Below, piece by piece: positions 25,959-33,594 of a DNA stretch of 64,000 nucleotides (its first letter is position 1; each line of letters begins with the position of its first letter). The notes below the pieces were generated by a model, which had not been told where the DNA came from, ran no database searches, and saw only the letters and a program-made list of their open reading frames with translations. Origin of the DNA: Actinocatenispora comari. Its GTDB lineage: Bacteria; Actinomycetota; Actinomycetes; Mycobacteriales; Micromonosporaceae. A program made the translations under genes and the position numbers. Location: positions 27,715 to 91,714 of the forward strand of contig NZ_BOPO01000019.1 of assembly GCF_017312725.1 (NCBI RefSeq), given 5' to 3'.

Positions 25959-27322
25959 GTCAACAGGGTCAACGGTTTCGTCGGCGCGCGTTGCGACGTG
26001 GATACAAGGTCGACGAGGTCGACGAGTTCCTCGAGCGCGTTGAGGCCACCCTGGCCGGCAGCCCCCTCGGGTCGCCGGTGACCTCGCGCGACGTTCACGA
26101 CTTCGTGTTCCGGGTCCGGTTCGGCGGCTACGACGAGTGGCAGGTCGACATGCACCTGGACCGGGTGGAGCGGCAGCTCACCGCGCTGGAGGAGGGCGGC
26201 GGCATGCCGGCCGCGGAGCCGGCCCAGCTGGCCGGTCCGGGCTCGGCGTTCGCGCTGCCGCCGGGCGACGACAGCCTCGGCGCCTACCGGGAGCCGGCAC
26301 CGCGGCAGGACCCGGGTGGCTACGACGGTGGCGGTTACGACGGTGGCGGCTACGACGGCGGGTACGACGCACCGCCACCGCGCCGGGACTTCGACGCGCC
26401 GCCGCCGCAGCGCGACTACGACCCGGCCCCGCAGCAGCACGACCCGTACGGCCGGGACGGGTACGGCGGCCGGGACGACCGGCCGCGCCCGGTCCGCGAG
26501 GACGAGCCGACGATGGTCCGTCCGGCTCGCGCCGCCGCCTCGGTGCCGCCCGCCGATCCGGCCGGTGCCGGGCGGGCGGAGGTGCCGGCCCCGGCCGGCC
26601 GGGCGATGCCGCGCCCGCCGGCGCCGCAGCCGGAGGACTTCACCCAGAAGCTGCCGCCGGTGCGCTCGGACTACGAGCCGGCCGGCGACTATCCGATGGC
26701 CGCGGAGGGCCGTCGGCGTGAGTCCCGGTACGAGCCGGAGCCGGAGCGGTTCGAGCCCGAGCCGCCGTCGTTCGCCCCCGAGCAGCGCTACGACACCCAT
26801 CGCGGCTACGAGGCGCCACCGCAGCCCGGCAGCGGGTTCGACCCGGCCGGCTACCCGCCGCCCGCGTTCGACCAGCCGCGGGGATACGAGCCGGAGCCGC
26901 CGCGGTTCGAGCCGCCGACCGGCGAGATCCGGCACGGATACGAGCAGCAGCCGCCGCAGCCGGCGCCGACCGGCAGGTTCGAGACCGGTTTCGAGCCGGG
27001 CCGGCACGGCAAGGTCGACATGACCACCGAGATCCCGGCGGCGGACTCGCCGTTCACCCCCGACGACCTGCACCGGCTGGAGCAGGCCCGGCGCACGTTC
27101 CAGGTGCGGCGGTTCGGCAGCGGCTACGACCCACAGCAGGTGAACCGGCTGTTCGACGCGATCGCGGCGACGATGTCGGGCCGGGCCACCGTGCAGGTCT
27201 CGGACAGCGAGCTGGATCCGGGTCAGTTCAGCCTGGTGCAGGGTGGGCTGTTCGAGGCCGAGGTCGACGGCGCGCTGCGCGACGTGCGGGACATGTTCTC
27301 CCGGCGGGGCATCGCCCGCTGA
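25955..27322 (+). CDS. Protein with two DivIVA-type domains and a long disordered linker
   Basis: A 455-residue protein. The N-terminal ~80 residues ([27 protein letters not shown] ... [19 protein letters not shown]) show two DivIVA-like half-repeats, where a short F/Y-x-x-GYxxxEVDxFL motif is used. A final ~85-residue segment ([22 protein letters not shown]) repeats it. Between them ~280 residues are P/E/Y/R/G-rich, including [14 protein letters not shown]. DivIVA domains recognise curved membrane at poles and septa, so a role in cell-shape or septum organisation is inferred. GTG start coupled to rlmN (GTGA overlap) with GGAGG 8-12 nt upstream. Confidence 0.8.
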   Translation: MSQQGQRFRRRALRRGYKVDEVDEFLERVEATLAGSPLGSPVTSRDVHDFVFRVRFGGYDEWQVDMHLDRVERQLTALEEGGGMPAAEPAQLAGPGSAFALPPGDDSLGAYREPAPRQDPGGYDGGGYDGGGYDGGYDAPPPRRDFDAPPPQRDYDPAPQQHDPYGRDGYGGRDDRPRPVREDEPTMVRPARAAASVPPADPAGAGRAEVPAPAGRAMPRPPAPQPEDFTQKLPPVRSDYEPAGDYPMAAEGRRRESRYEPEPERFEPEPPSFAPEQRYDTHRGYEAPPQPGSGFDPAGYPPPAFDQPRGYEPEPPRFEPPTGEIRHGYEQQPPQPAPTGRFETGFEPGRHGKVDMTTEIPAADSPFTPDDLHRLEQARRTFQVRRFGSGYDPQQVNRLFDAIAATMSGRATVQVSDSELDPGQFSLVQGGLFEAEVDGALRDVRDMFSRRGIAR

Positions 27323-27416
27323 GTCGGTCCGGCCCGGCGAGGGGAAGCGTCGGGCCACCCGATGCCGGACCGCACCGTGTCCGGCCACGCGGTGCGAGGG
27401 TTCGCGCTGCGGGGCC

Positions 27417-27461
27417 GTGCGGTTCAGGGTCGTGCGGTGCGGGGCCGTGCGGTGTCGGGTC
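27417..27461. repeat. 15-bp tandem repeat, three copies
   Basis: Units 27417-27431, 27432-27446 and 27447-27461, each starting gtgcggt. Located in the gap after the DivIVA-domain gene. Confidence 0.75.
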
Positions 27462-27491
27462 GCGGGCGGCGCGCGCGGCCGGTACGAAACG

Positions 27492-27528
27492 ACGAACGCC
27501 CGGGTGCGAGCGGCACCCGGGCGTTCGT
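27492..27528. terminator. Bidirectional terminator hairpin
   Basis: A perfect 16-bp stem (27492-27507 with 27513-27528, core CGCCCGGGTGC) with the 5-nt loop gagcg. It lies between the convergent DivIVA-domain and DUF2631-like genes, 20 nt before the latter's stop. Confidence 0.9.
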
Positions 27529-27548
27529 GTGGTTCGGCGAGGTCGCGG

Positions 27549-27773
27549 TCAGCGGCGCAGGCCGTTCTTGCGCAGCAGCCAGTCGAGCACGACGGCGAGC
27601 ACCAGCAGAGCGGCGGTGACGACGAGGAACACGTCCTCGACGTGGCCCTCGTGGTTGCCGATCGTCATCAGCAGGCAGATGATCGCGCAAATGATCGCGC
27701 CGGCCCGGGCGGCCTTGCGGTTGAGCGGCTTGCGCTGGTCGGGCGACGTGATCTGTTCGGACGATCCGGACAC
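27549..27773 (-). CDS. Small two-TM membrane protein, DUF2631-like
   Basis: A 74-residue protein with two hydrophobic segments: AGAIICAIICLLMTIG and VFLVVTAALLVLAVVLDWLL. Between them lies the conserved-looking NHEGHVED loop, and before them the PDQRKPLNRKAARAG motif. This pattern and the place between rlmN and dxr fit DUF2631, a small actinobacterial family of unknown function. The GTG at 27773 was chosen because AGGAGG lies 8-13 nt upstream; longer in-frame starts would have no such site. Confidence 0.7.
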   Translation of the reverse strand: MSGSSEQITSPDQRKPLNRKAARAGAIICAIICLLMTIGNHEGHVEDVFLVVTAALLVLAVVLDWLLRKNGLRR

Positions 27774-27994
27774 GGGGCAGCCTCCTGTACGCGCATGAAC
27801 GTCTGTCAGTTTGACATGCCCGCCGGTGTGGTAACCGGCAGACCCCGCAGCGAGTGAGGTGTGGGCACACGCCCGGCACGCGGCGGCGCGCACTACTCTG
27901 GGTGCCGCACTCGTCGTGCCGCACCCGTGGCGGCGCCGATGGGGGAGGGGTCCGTCGCGGGCGGACGCAGGCACGCAAGGGGAGGACCGCAGCG

Positions 27995-29578
27995 GTGCGA
28001 GTGACGGGTACCGGTCACGCCAGCATGTTCATCGAGACGGGCGCGGGCAGCATCCTGACCGATCCGTGGGTCAACCCGGCCTACTTCGCCTCGTGGTTCC
28101 CGTTCCCGGACAACTCCGGGCTCGACTGGGACCGGTTGGGACAGGCCGACTACCTCTACGTCTCGCACCTGCACCGGGACCACTTCGATGCGAAGAACCT
28201 GAAGGAACGCATCTCGAAGAAGACCACCGTGCTGCTCCCGGCGTACCCGACGAGCGAGCTGCGGGACGAGCTGGAGGCGCTGGGCTTCCGCAACTTCATC
28301 GAGACCGTCAGCGACGAGGTGCTCGAGCTCGACGGCGGGCTGAAGGTCATGATCCAGGCGCTGACCTCGCCCACCGACGGCCCGATCGGCGACTCGTCGC
28401 TGTGGGTGGAGTACGACGGGGTCCGGCTGCTGAACCAGAACGACGCGCGGCCGACCGACCTGTCGGTGTTCCGCGACCTGGGCCACGTGCACGCGCACCT
28501 GCTGCAGTTCTCCGGCGCCATCTGGTACCCGATGGTGTACGAGCTGCCGCAGGCGGCGAAGACCGCGTTCGGCAAGCAGAAGCGGGCCCGCCAGTTCGAC
28601 CGGACGGTGCGCTACATCGACGATCTGAACGCGAGCTGGGTGTTCCCGATCGCCGGCCCGCCCTGCTTCCTGGACGACGAGCTGTGGCAGTTCAACGACA
28701 TCTTCGGGGACGAGGGGAACATCTTCCCCGACCAGCAGGTGTTCGTCGACCATCTGCGCGAGCTGGGGTACGACAACGCGGTGATCCCGCTGCCGGGCAC
28801 GGTCGCCGAGATCACCGCGGACGGCTGCGAGGTGACGCAGCCGGTGCCGGACGTCGCCGAGTTCTTCGCCAACAAGGAACAGCACCTCCGGGACTATCGC
28901 GAGCGGCAGCGCATCGTGATCGAGGCGGAGAAGGCGTCCTGGTCGCATCCGGAGATCGACGTGCTGGCGACGATGAAGGAGCGGATCGAGCCGATCCTTT
29001 CCGAGGCCGAGCAGATGGCGAAGGGGATCGGCGGCCCGGTCCGGTTCGACCTGGTCACCGGCAAGAACGGCGACGACGACACCGACGCCGAGCAGGTCGA
29101 GTCGATCGTGGTGGACTTCCTGGACCGCCAGGTCCGGCCGTACGCGGGGGAGAAGGTGCGGTACCGCTTCCGCACCGAGCGCCGGCTGATCGAGCACCTG
29201 CTGTACACCGGTGAGGTCGACTGGGTGAACAGCCTGTTCCTGTCCTGCCGGTTCTCCGCGGCGCGGATCGGCCAGTACAACGAGTTCGTCTACGCGTTCT
29301 TCAAGTGCCTGTCCGAGGAGCGGATCAACTACGCCGAGGGCTGGTACGCCGAGCAGAAGCCGGACGCCGAGGACATCGTGCTGGGCGACTGGGTGGTGCA
29401 GCGCCGCTGCCCGCACCTCAAGGCCGACCTGACCCGGTTCGGCAAGATCGAGGACGGCGTGCTGACCTGCCAGATGCACGGCTGGAAGTTCGACCTGGCG
29501 TCCGGACGCTGCATCACCAGCGTCGGCCACGAGATCCGCTCCAGCCGCCGGGAAGTGCCGGCGCAGCCGGAGAGCTGA
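27995..29578 (+). CDS. Metallo-beta-lactamase-fold protein with C-terminal Rieske domain
   Basis: A 527-residue protein. The N-terminal half is an MBL fold of the UlaG-like type, with the metal motif H58-L-H60-R-D62-H63 (SHLHRDHFD). The C-terminus has a Rieske [2Fe-2S] signature: C472-P-H474 and C492-Q-M-H495, separated by 17 residues as expected. The same two domains occur, in the opposite order, in CMP-N-acetylneuraminate hydroxylase, so an oxidoreductase acting with an external electron donor is possible; the substrate is unknown. GTG at 27995 behind AAGGGGAGG. It stands at the start of the accessory block inserted before dxr. Confidence 0.85.
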   Translation: MRVTGTGHASMFIETGAGSILTDPWVNPAYFASWFPFPDNSGLDWDRLGQADYLYVSHLHRDHFDAKNLKERISKKTTVLLPAYPTSELRDELEALGFRNFIETVSDEVLELDGGLKVMIQALTSPTDGPIGDSSLWVEYDGVRLLNQNDARPTDLSVFRDLGHVHAHLLQFSGAIWYPMVYELPQAAKTAFGKQKRARQFDRTVRYIDDLNASWVFPIAGPPCFLDDELWQFNDIFGDEGNIFPDQQVFVDHLRELGYDNAVIPLPGTVAEITADGCEVTQPVPDVAEFFANKEQHLRDYRERQRIVIEAEKASWSHPEIDVLATMKERIEPILSEAEQMAKGIGGPVRFDLVTGKNGDDDTDAEQVESIVVDFLDRQVRPYAGEKVRYRFRTERRLIEHLLYTGEVDWVNSLFLSCRFSAARIGQYNEFVYAFFKCLSEERINYAEGWYAEQKPDAEDIVLGDWVVQRRCPHLKADLTRFGKIEDGVLTCQMHGWKFDLASGRCITSVGHEIRSSRREVPAQPES

Positions 29579-29642
29579 CGCACCACGGCGGTCGCCGGCC
29601 GGTGCGATCGCATTGCGGCCGGAAGGTGGCCGCAGTGCCGGC

Positions 29643-29648
29643 TAGCGT
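29643..29648 (+). promoter_or_regulatory. Candidate leaderless -10 element for the VOC gene
   Basis: TAGCGT ends 7 nt before the ATG at 29656. No ribosome binding site is visible. Confidence 0.5.
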
Positions 29649-29655
29649 GGCCGGC

Positions 29656-30084
29656 ATGGCACATCAGGTACAGGTGACGTTCGACGCGGCCGATCCGGCC
29701 CGGCTGGCCGAGTTCTGGGCGCTCGCCCTGGGCTACGTGGCGCAGCCGCCACCGGCCGGTTTCGACAGCTGGGAGCGGTTCGCCGAGCGCATCGGCGTGC
29801 CGCCCGAACGGGCCGGCGACCTCGCCGCGGTGATCGATCCGGACGGCGCCGGGCCGCGGATCTTCCTCCAGCGGGTGCCGGAGGGCAAGACCGCGAAGAA
29901 CCGCGTCCACCTCGACATCCAGCTCACCGGCGGTGACCGCGGCGAGGACGCCTGGCGGCGGGTGACCGAGCACGTCGCCACGCTGGTCGCGGCCGGCGCC
30001 CGGCGGCTGTGGGAGGTCGACGAGCCGACCGGCCGGGCGATCGTGCTCGCCGACCCGGAAGGCAACGAGTTCTGCGTGACCTGA
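29656..30084 (+). CDS. VOC (glyoxalase/bleomycin-resistance) superfamily protein
   Basis: A 142-residue protein made of two beta-alpha-beta-beta-beta modules. It begins QVTFDAADPARLAEFWALAL, has VHLDIQL in the middle and ends VLADPEGNEFCVT, the usual ending of actinobacterial VOC proteins that carry a metal-binding Glu/His pair. The reaction cannot be told; members include lyases, dioxygenases and binding proteins. Leaderless-type promoter. It lies in the accessory block after the MBL-Rieske gene. Confidence 0.85.
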   Translation: MAHQVQVTFDAADPARLAEFWALALGYVAQPPPAGFDSWERFAERIGVPPERAGDLAAVIDPDGAGPRIFLQRVPEGKTAKNRVHLDIQLTGGDRGEDAWRRVTEHVATLVAAGARRLWEVDEPTGRAIVLADPEGNEFCVT

Positions 30085-30128
30085 CCGGTCACCGATGAGT
30101 TGGCCCCGGGCGGTTCGTCTGCGCCGGT

Positions 30129-30629
30129 ATGAGCATGCACGCCCTGCCCCAGGTGGTCCGCCGCGAGCCCCAGCCGTACGTCGGGATCGCCGGTGCCGTC
30201 ACGATGCGCACGATCGGCGCGATCGCCGACCGGATCCCGGAGATCTTCGGCTGGCTGGCTGCCCGCGGAGTGCCGCCGGCCGGAGCGCCGTTCCTGCGGT
30301 ACCGGGTGATCGACATGGCCGCGACGTTGCGGATCGAGGCGGGGGTACCCGTCGCGGCGCCGGTGCCGGCCGACGGCGAGGTGTCGGCCGGTGAACTGCC
30401 CGGCGGCCGGTTCGCCACGCTCGACCACCTCGGCCGGCCGGACGACCTGGTTCCGGTGACGGCTTGGCTGCTCGGCTGGGCGGCCGGGCAGGGACTGCGC
30501 TGGGACATGACCTGGGCGAGCGACGGTGAACACTGGGGCTGCCGGCTGGAACGCTTCCTGACCGATCCGGCGGAGCAGCCCGACCTGAACCGGTGGCAGA
30601 CCCAGCTCGCGTTCCGCCTGCGCGACTGA
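30129..30629 (+). CDS. GyrI-like small-molecule-binding domain protein
   Basis: A 166-residue protein resembling the effector-binding (GyrI/SOUL-like) domain of AraC/MerR regulators, without a DNA-binding domain. Cues are the order VVRREPQPYVGIAGAVTM, PFLRYRVIDM, LRIEAGVPVAAPVPADGEV and ELPGGRFATLDHLG, followed by a WDMTW segment. Stand-alone members of this fold can sequester small molecules or hydrolyse cyclopropanoids; which applies here is unknown. ATG 30129 (ATG 30135 is possible), 44 nt after the VOC gene. Confidence 0.72.
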   Translation: MSMHALPQVVRREPQPYVGIAGAVTMRTIGAIADRIPEIFGWLAARGVPPAGAPFLRYRVIDMAATLRIEAGVPVAAPVPADGEVSAGELPGGRFATLDHLGRPDDLVPVTAWLLGWAAGQGLRWDMTWASDGEHWGCRLERFLTDPAEQPDLNRWQTQLAFRLRD

Positions 30630-30738
30630 GGTCCCGACCGCGGCCCACGCGACGCGAGCTGGCGCCGGTCCGAGGGTTCGCGCGTCGCGGGGCAAGGCCC
30701 GCGACCCGGGACGAGGCGGCGGGGGACGTGGGCACGCT

Positions 30739-30797
30739 CGGGACGAGGGTCGGCACGACGGTCACCCGGGACGAGGGTCGGCGACGACGGTCCCGCC
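30739..30797. repeat. Imperfect ~28-31-bp direct repeat
   Basis: Two units both starting cgggacgagggtcggc (30739-30766 and 30767-30797), plus a third partial copy cggggcgagggtc directly after. They fill the 179-bp gap between convergent genes. Confidence 0.7.
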
Positions 30798-30808
30798 CGG
30801 GGCGAGGG

Positions 30809-31240
30809 TCAGGACCGCAGTTGGATCGCCGGGTTGAGTTCGAGCAGGTCGTCGCGGACCTGCTCGGGATCGCGGAAGCCGGACAGCAGGGGGAAGCCCA
30901 GCCGGCGGTCGGCCCGCTGCACCCACACCGACGCCAGGAACCAGCGGTTCATCCCGCCGGTCCAGCTGCCCGAGATCGCCGCGATCTGCCCGGCCGGTAC
31001 CGCCGTGCGGCGCAGCGGGCCGAGGAACACCACGGTGCCGCCGGCACGGTCGAGCCGCAGCGCCCAGGGCAGCCGCAACCAGGCGACGGTGCCGAGCAGC
31101 CCGACGACGAGGACGGCCCAGGCGACCGGCCCACCGGCCCGCACGACCGCATCGACGCCGACGGCCACGACACCCAGCCCGAGCAGCGCCGGCAGCAGCG
31201 CGCCGATCACCCCGGTCGCCCGCAGCCGATGCGTCGTCAT
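30809..31240 (-). CDS. Small membrane protein with PH-like domain
   Basis: A 143-residue protein. Two transmembrane helices near the N-terminus (VIGALLPALLGLGVVAVGV and VAWAVLVVGLLGTVAWL) are followed by a soluble part (RLDRAGGTVVFLGPLRRTAVPAGQIAAI) that looks like a bacterial PH-like domain. Unknown function. ATG at 31240; CAGGCT ends 7 nt upstream on the minus strand and there is no ribosome binding site. It is transcribed in the same direction as glpD, from which it is separated by 155 nt. Confidence 0.7.
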   Translation of the reverse strand: MTTHRLRATGVIGALLPALLGLGVVAVGVDAVVRAGGPVAWAVLVVGLLGTVAWLRLPWALRLDRAGGTVVFLGPLRRTAVPAGQIAAISGSWTGGMNRWFLASVWVQRADRRLGFPLLSGFRDPEQVRDDLLELNPAIQLRS

Positions 31241-31395
31241 GGCCGCCAGCCTGCCTCATCACCACCGACCGCGACCAGCCCGCCCGGGGGTACGTCCCGG
31301 CGCCCGAAGCCGTGGGCCGCGAGGCCGCGTTTGCCGTGGTCGGCACGGTTCCGCCACCGAGGACCGCGGCGGGCGCCCGCCGCCGGCCGCCGCGG

Positions 31396-32970
31396 TCAGC
31401 CGAGGGCGGCGCGGGCGGCGGGGCGGGCCGCGGCGTACCAGTCGGCGACCAGGGCACAGCGGGTGCGACGGTGCAGCAGGTCGTCGACGTCCACGGCGCC
31501 TTCGGCGTGGACGCCGAAGGCCAGCTCGACCCCGAGCACCGGGACTCCGTCGGCGATCGGTTCGAGCAAGCGCGGGTCGGCGTCGGCGAGCGCGGCGACC
31601 TGCGGCGCCTCCGTCCCGTACCGGGCGACCAGCCGGCGCGGCGCGCGGACCGCGGCGAGCCGGTCGGTCGGCGCGGCGCCCACCAGCGGCAGCCGGTCGG
31701 TGTTGCCGCGCCGGTCGGCCGGCAACCGGTAGGCGCGGACCGCGAGGTCGACGGCGTCGGCGGCCATCCGGCGGTAGGTGGTCAGCTTGCCGCCGACCAC
31801 CGTGATCAGCCGTTCCCCGTTGTCGGACACCACGTGCCGGCGGGACAGGTCGGCGGTACCGGACTGCGGGTGCGCGCCGTCGTCGACCAGCGGCCGCATC
31901 CCGGCGTACCCGCCGACCACGTCGGCGCGGGTCAGCGGCCGGTCCAGCGCGGTGGACAGCACCCCGAGCAGGTAGTCCACGTCGGCCTCGGTCGGCTCGC
32001 AGCGGTCCGGGACCGGGCCGTCCACCGGGTCGTCGGTGAGTCCGATGTAGACGGTGCCGTTCGGTTCCGGCAGCGCGATCAGGTAGCGGTTGTGCTCGCC
32101 GGGCACGGCGACGTTGAGGCCGGCGCGGGGCAGGCCGAGCGTGTCGGCCCGGACCACCAGGTGGGTGCCCTTGCTCGGCCGCAACCGGATCGCCGGGTCC
32201 AGCCGGCCCGCCCACACCCCGGCCGCGTTGACCACCACCCGGGCGCGCAGCTCGAACCGGCCGCCGCCGCGCCGGTCGACGGCGGTCACCCGCCCGCCGT
32301 CGACGCGCTCGACCGTGCACCGGGTGAGGATCGCCGCACCGTGCAGCGCGGCGGTGCGGGCCAGCGCGACGACCAGCCGGGCGTCGTCGTACAGCTGGCC
32401 GTCCCAGTGCTGCACGGCGCCGGCCAGGCCGTCTCGCCGCAGCGCCGGGGCCAGCGTCGCCGCCGCCTCGGCGTCGATCCGGTGCGGCGCCGGCAGCCGG
32501 GAACCCGGGGTCCGGGCGGCGTGCCGCAGCAGGTCGGCCAGGTGGGTGCCGACCGTGGCCAGCGCACCGTGCGGGCTGACGAACCCCGGCCCGTACGGGG
32601 TGACGAACGGCAACGAGCGCACCAGGTGCGGCGCCACCCGCTGCATCAGGATGTGCCGTTCGGCGGCGGACTCCCAGGCGAGCGGCACGTCGCCGGCGGC
32701 GAGGTAGCGCAGCCCGCCGTGCACCAGCTTGCTGGACGCCGACGAGGTGCCGGCGGCCAGATCGTCGCGCTCCAGCAGCGCCACCGACAGCCCGCGGGAC
32801 GCCGCGTCGAGCGCCACCCCGGCGCCGACCACGCCGCCACCGACGACCAGCACGTCGAGGGTGCCGCCGGCGGCGAGCCGGGCCAGCTCCCGGTCTCGCC
32901 GGGCCGCGGACAGCCAGCTGCGGGGCGCCTGCCGCGCGGCCGCGTCGGCCCGGAACGTCACGGTACTCAT
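31396..32970 (-). CDS. glpD: Glycerol-3-phosphate dehydrogenase (FAD, aerobic type)
   Basis: Oxidises glycerol 3-phosphate to dihydroxyacetone phosphate, passing electrons to quinone. The 524-residue protein has the FAD-binding VLVVGGGVVGAGVALDAASRG (about residues 38-58) and SSKLVHGGLRYL, the GlpD signature. It also has VVVNAAGVWAG, GYAGMRPLVDD and the C-terminal cap domain starting near residue 390. ATG 32970 follows GGGGTGGG. It lies 13 nt downstream of the TetR gene in the same direction, so both share a transcript. The product DHAP is also the substrate side of ether-lipid synthesis, relevant to the divergent AGPS-like gene. Confidence 0.93.
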   Translation of the reverse strand: MSTVTFRADAAARQAPRSWLSAARRDRELARLAAGGTLDVLVVGGGVVGAGVALDAASRGLSVALLERDDLAAGTSSASSKLVHGGLRYLAAGDVPLAWESAAERHILMQRVAPHLVRSLPFVTPYGPGFVSPHGALATVGTHLADLLRHAARTPGSRLPAPHRIDAEAAATLAPALRRDGLAGAVQHWDGQLYDDARLVVALARTAALHGAAILTRCTVERVDGGRVTAVDRRGGGRFELRARVVVNAAGVWAGRLDPAIRLRPSKGTHLVVRADTLGLPRAGLNVAVPGEHNRYLIALPEPNGTVYIGLTDDPVDGPVPDRCEPTEADVDYLLGVLSTALDRPLTRADVVGGYAGMRPLVDDGAHPQSGTADLSRRHVVSDNGERLITVVGGKLTTYRRMAADAVDLAVRAYRLPADRRGNTDRLPLVGAAPTDRLAAVRAPRRLVARYGTEAPQVAALADADPRLLEPIADGVPVLGVELAFGVHAEGAVDVDDLLHRRTRCALVADWYAAARPAARAALG

Positions 32971-32983
32971 CGACCCACCCCCG

Positions 32984-33577
32984 TCACCGAACCGCCAGGT
33001 ACCGGTCGAGCAGGATGCCGAGCTCGGCGCGGACCGCGGCCGGGTCGGTCTGCGCGGCGAGCATCCGGGCACCGAACACGAACGCCTGCAACACCACCAG
33101 CAGCACCCAGCCGGCCGCGTCGGAGTCGGTGGGCCGGATCGAACCGTCGGCCTGCCCCTCCGCGAGCACCGCCGCGAGGGCGGACCGGGCCTGCAGCTGG
33201 CTGGTGCCGGCGCGGTCGACCAGATAGGGCAGCAGCAGCTCCGGGTCGAGCTCGATCAGCCGGGCCAGCAGCGGATCGGCGGCGAGCCGGTCGACGCCGC
33301 GCAGCGCCAGCTCGACCAGCCGCTGCCGCCCGTTGCCCAGCCCGTCGGTCTGGCCGGCGAGGTCGGCCAGCAGCGCGCCGATCTCCCGGGTCAGCAGCGC
33401 GACCAGCAGCTGTTCGACGTCACCGAACCGGCGGTACAGCGTCATCCGGCTCACGCCGGCGCGCCGCGCGACCTCGGTCGCGGTGGTGCGGCGGACGCCG
33501 ACCTGCAGGACGGACTCGCGGGCCGCGTCCAGGATCGTGGCATCGCTGCCGGAGTTGGTGTTACGAAGCGACGTCAT
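32984..33577 (-). CDS. TetR/AcrR family transcriptional regulator
   Basis: A 197-residue one-component repressor. The N-terminal HTH is clear (TTATEVARRAGVSRMTLYRRFGDVEQLL, about residues 31-58), followed by an all-helical ligand domain. It heads the TetR-glpD operon and is divergent from the FAD oxidase/AGPS-like gene (17 nt between the starts), so it probably controls both. The ATG at 33577 has TACAGT ending 7 nt upstream and no ribosome binding site. Confidence 0.92.
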   Translation of the reverse strand: MTSLRNTNSGSDATILDAARESVLQVGVRRTTATEVARRAGVSRMTLYRRFGDVEQLLVALLTREIGALLADLAGQTDGLGNGRQRLVELALRGVDRLAADPLLARLIELDPELLLPYLVDRAGTSQLQARSALAAVLAEGQADGSIRPTDSDAAGWVLLVVLQAFVFGARMLAAQTDPAAVRAELGILLDRYLAVR

Positions 33578-33590
33578 GTGTCACACTGTA
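33578..33590 (-). promoter_or_regulatory. Leaderless -10 element and palindrome in the TetR/AGPS-like divergent gap
   Basis: On the minus strand TACAGT (33585-33590) ends 7 nt before the TetR ATG. The short palindrome GTGTCACAC (33578-33586) overlaps it and could be part of the TetR operator. The whole divergent gap is only 17 nt, so one bound repressor would cover both promoters. Confidence 0.45.
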
Positions 33591-33594
33591 CCGC

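Noticed and set aside
31312..33594. Long in-frame extension upstream of the AGPS-like gene
   Set aside because: It runs antisense through glpD and TetR with low-complexity translation. The divergent gap and GTG at 33595 give a better start.
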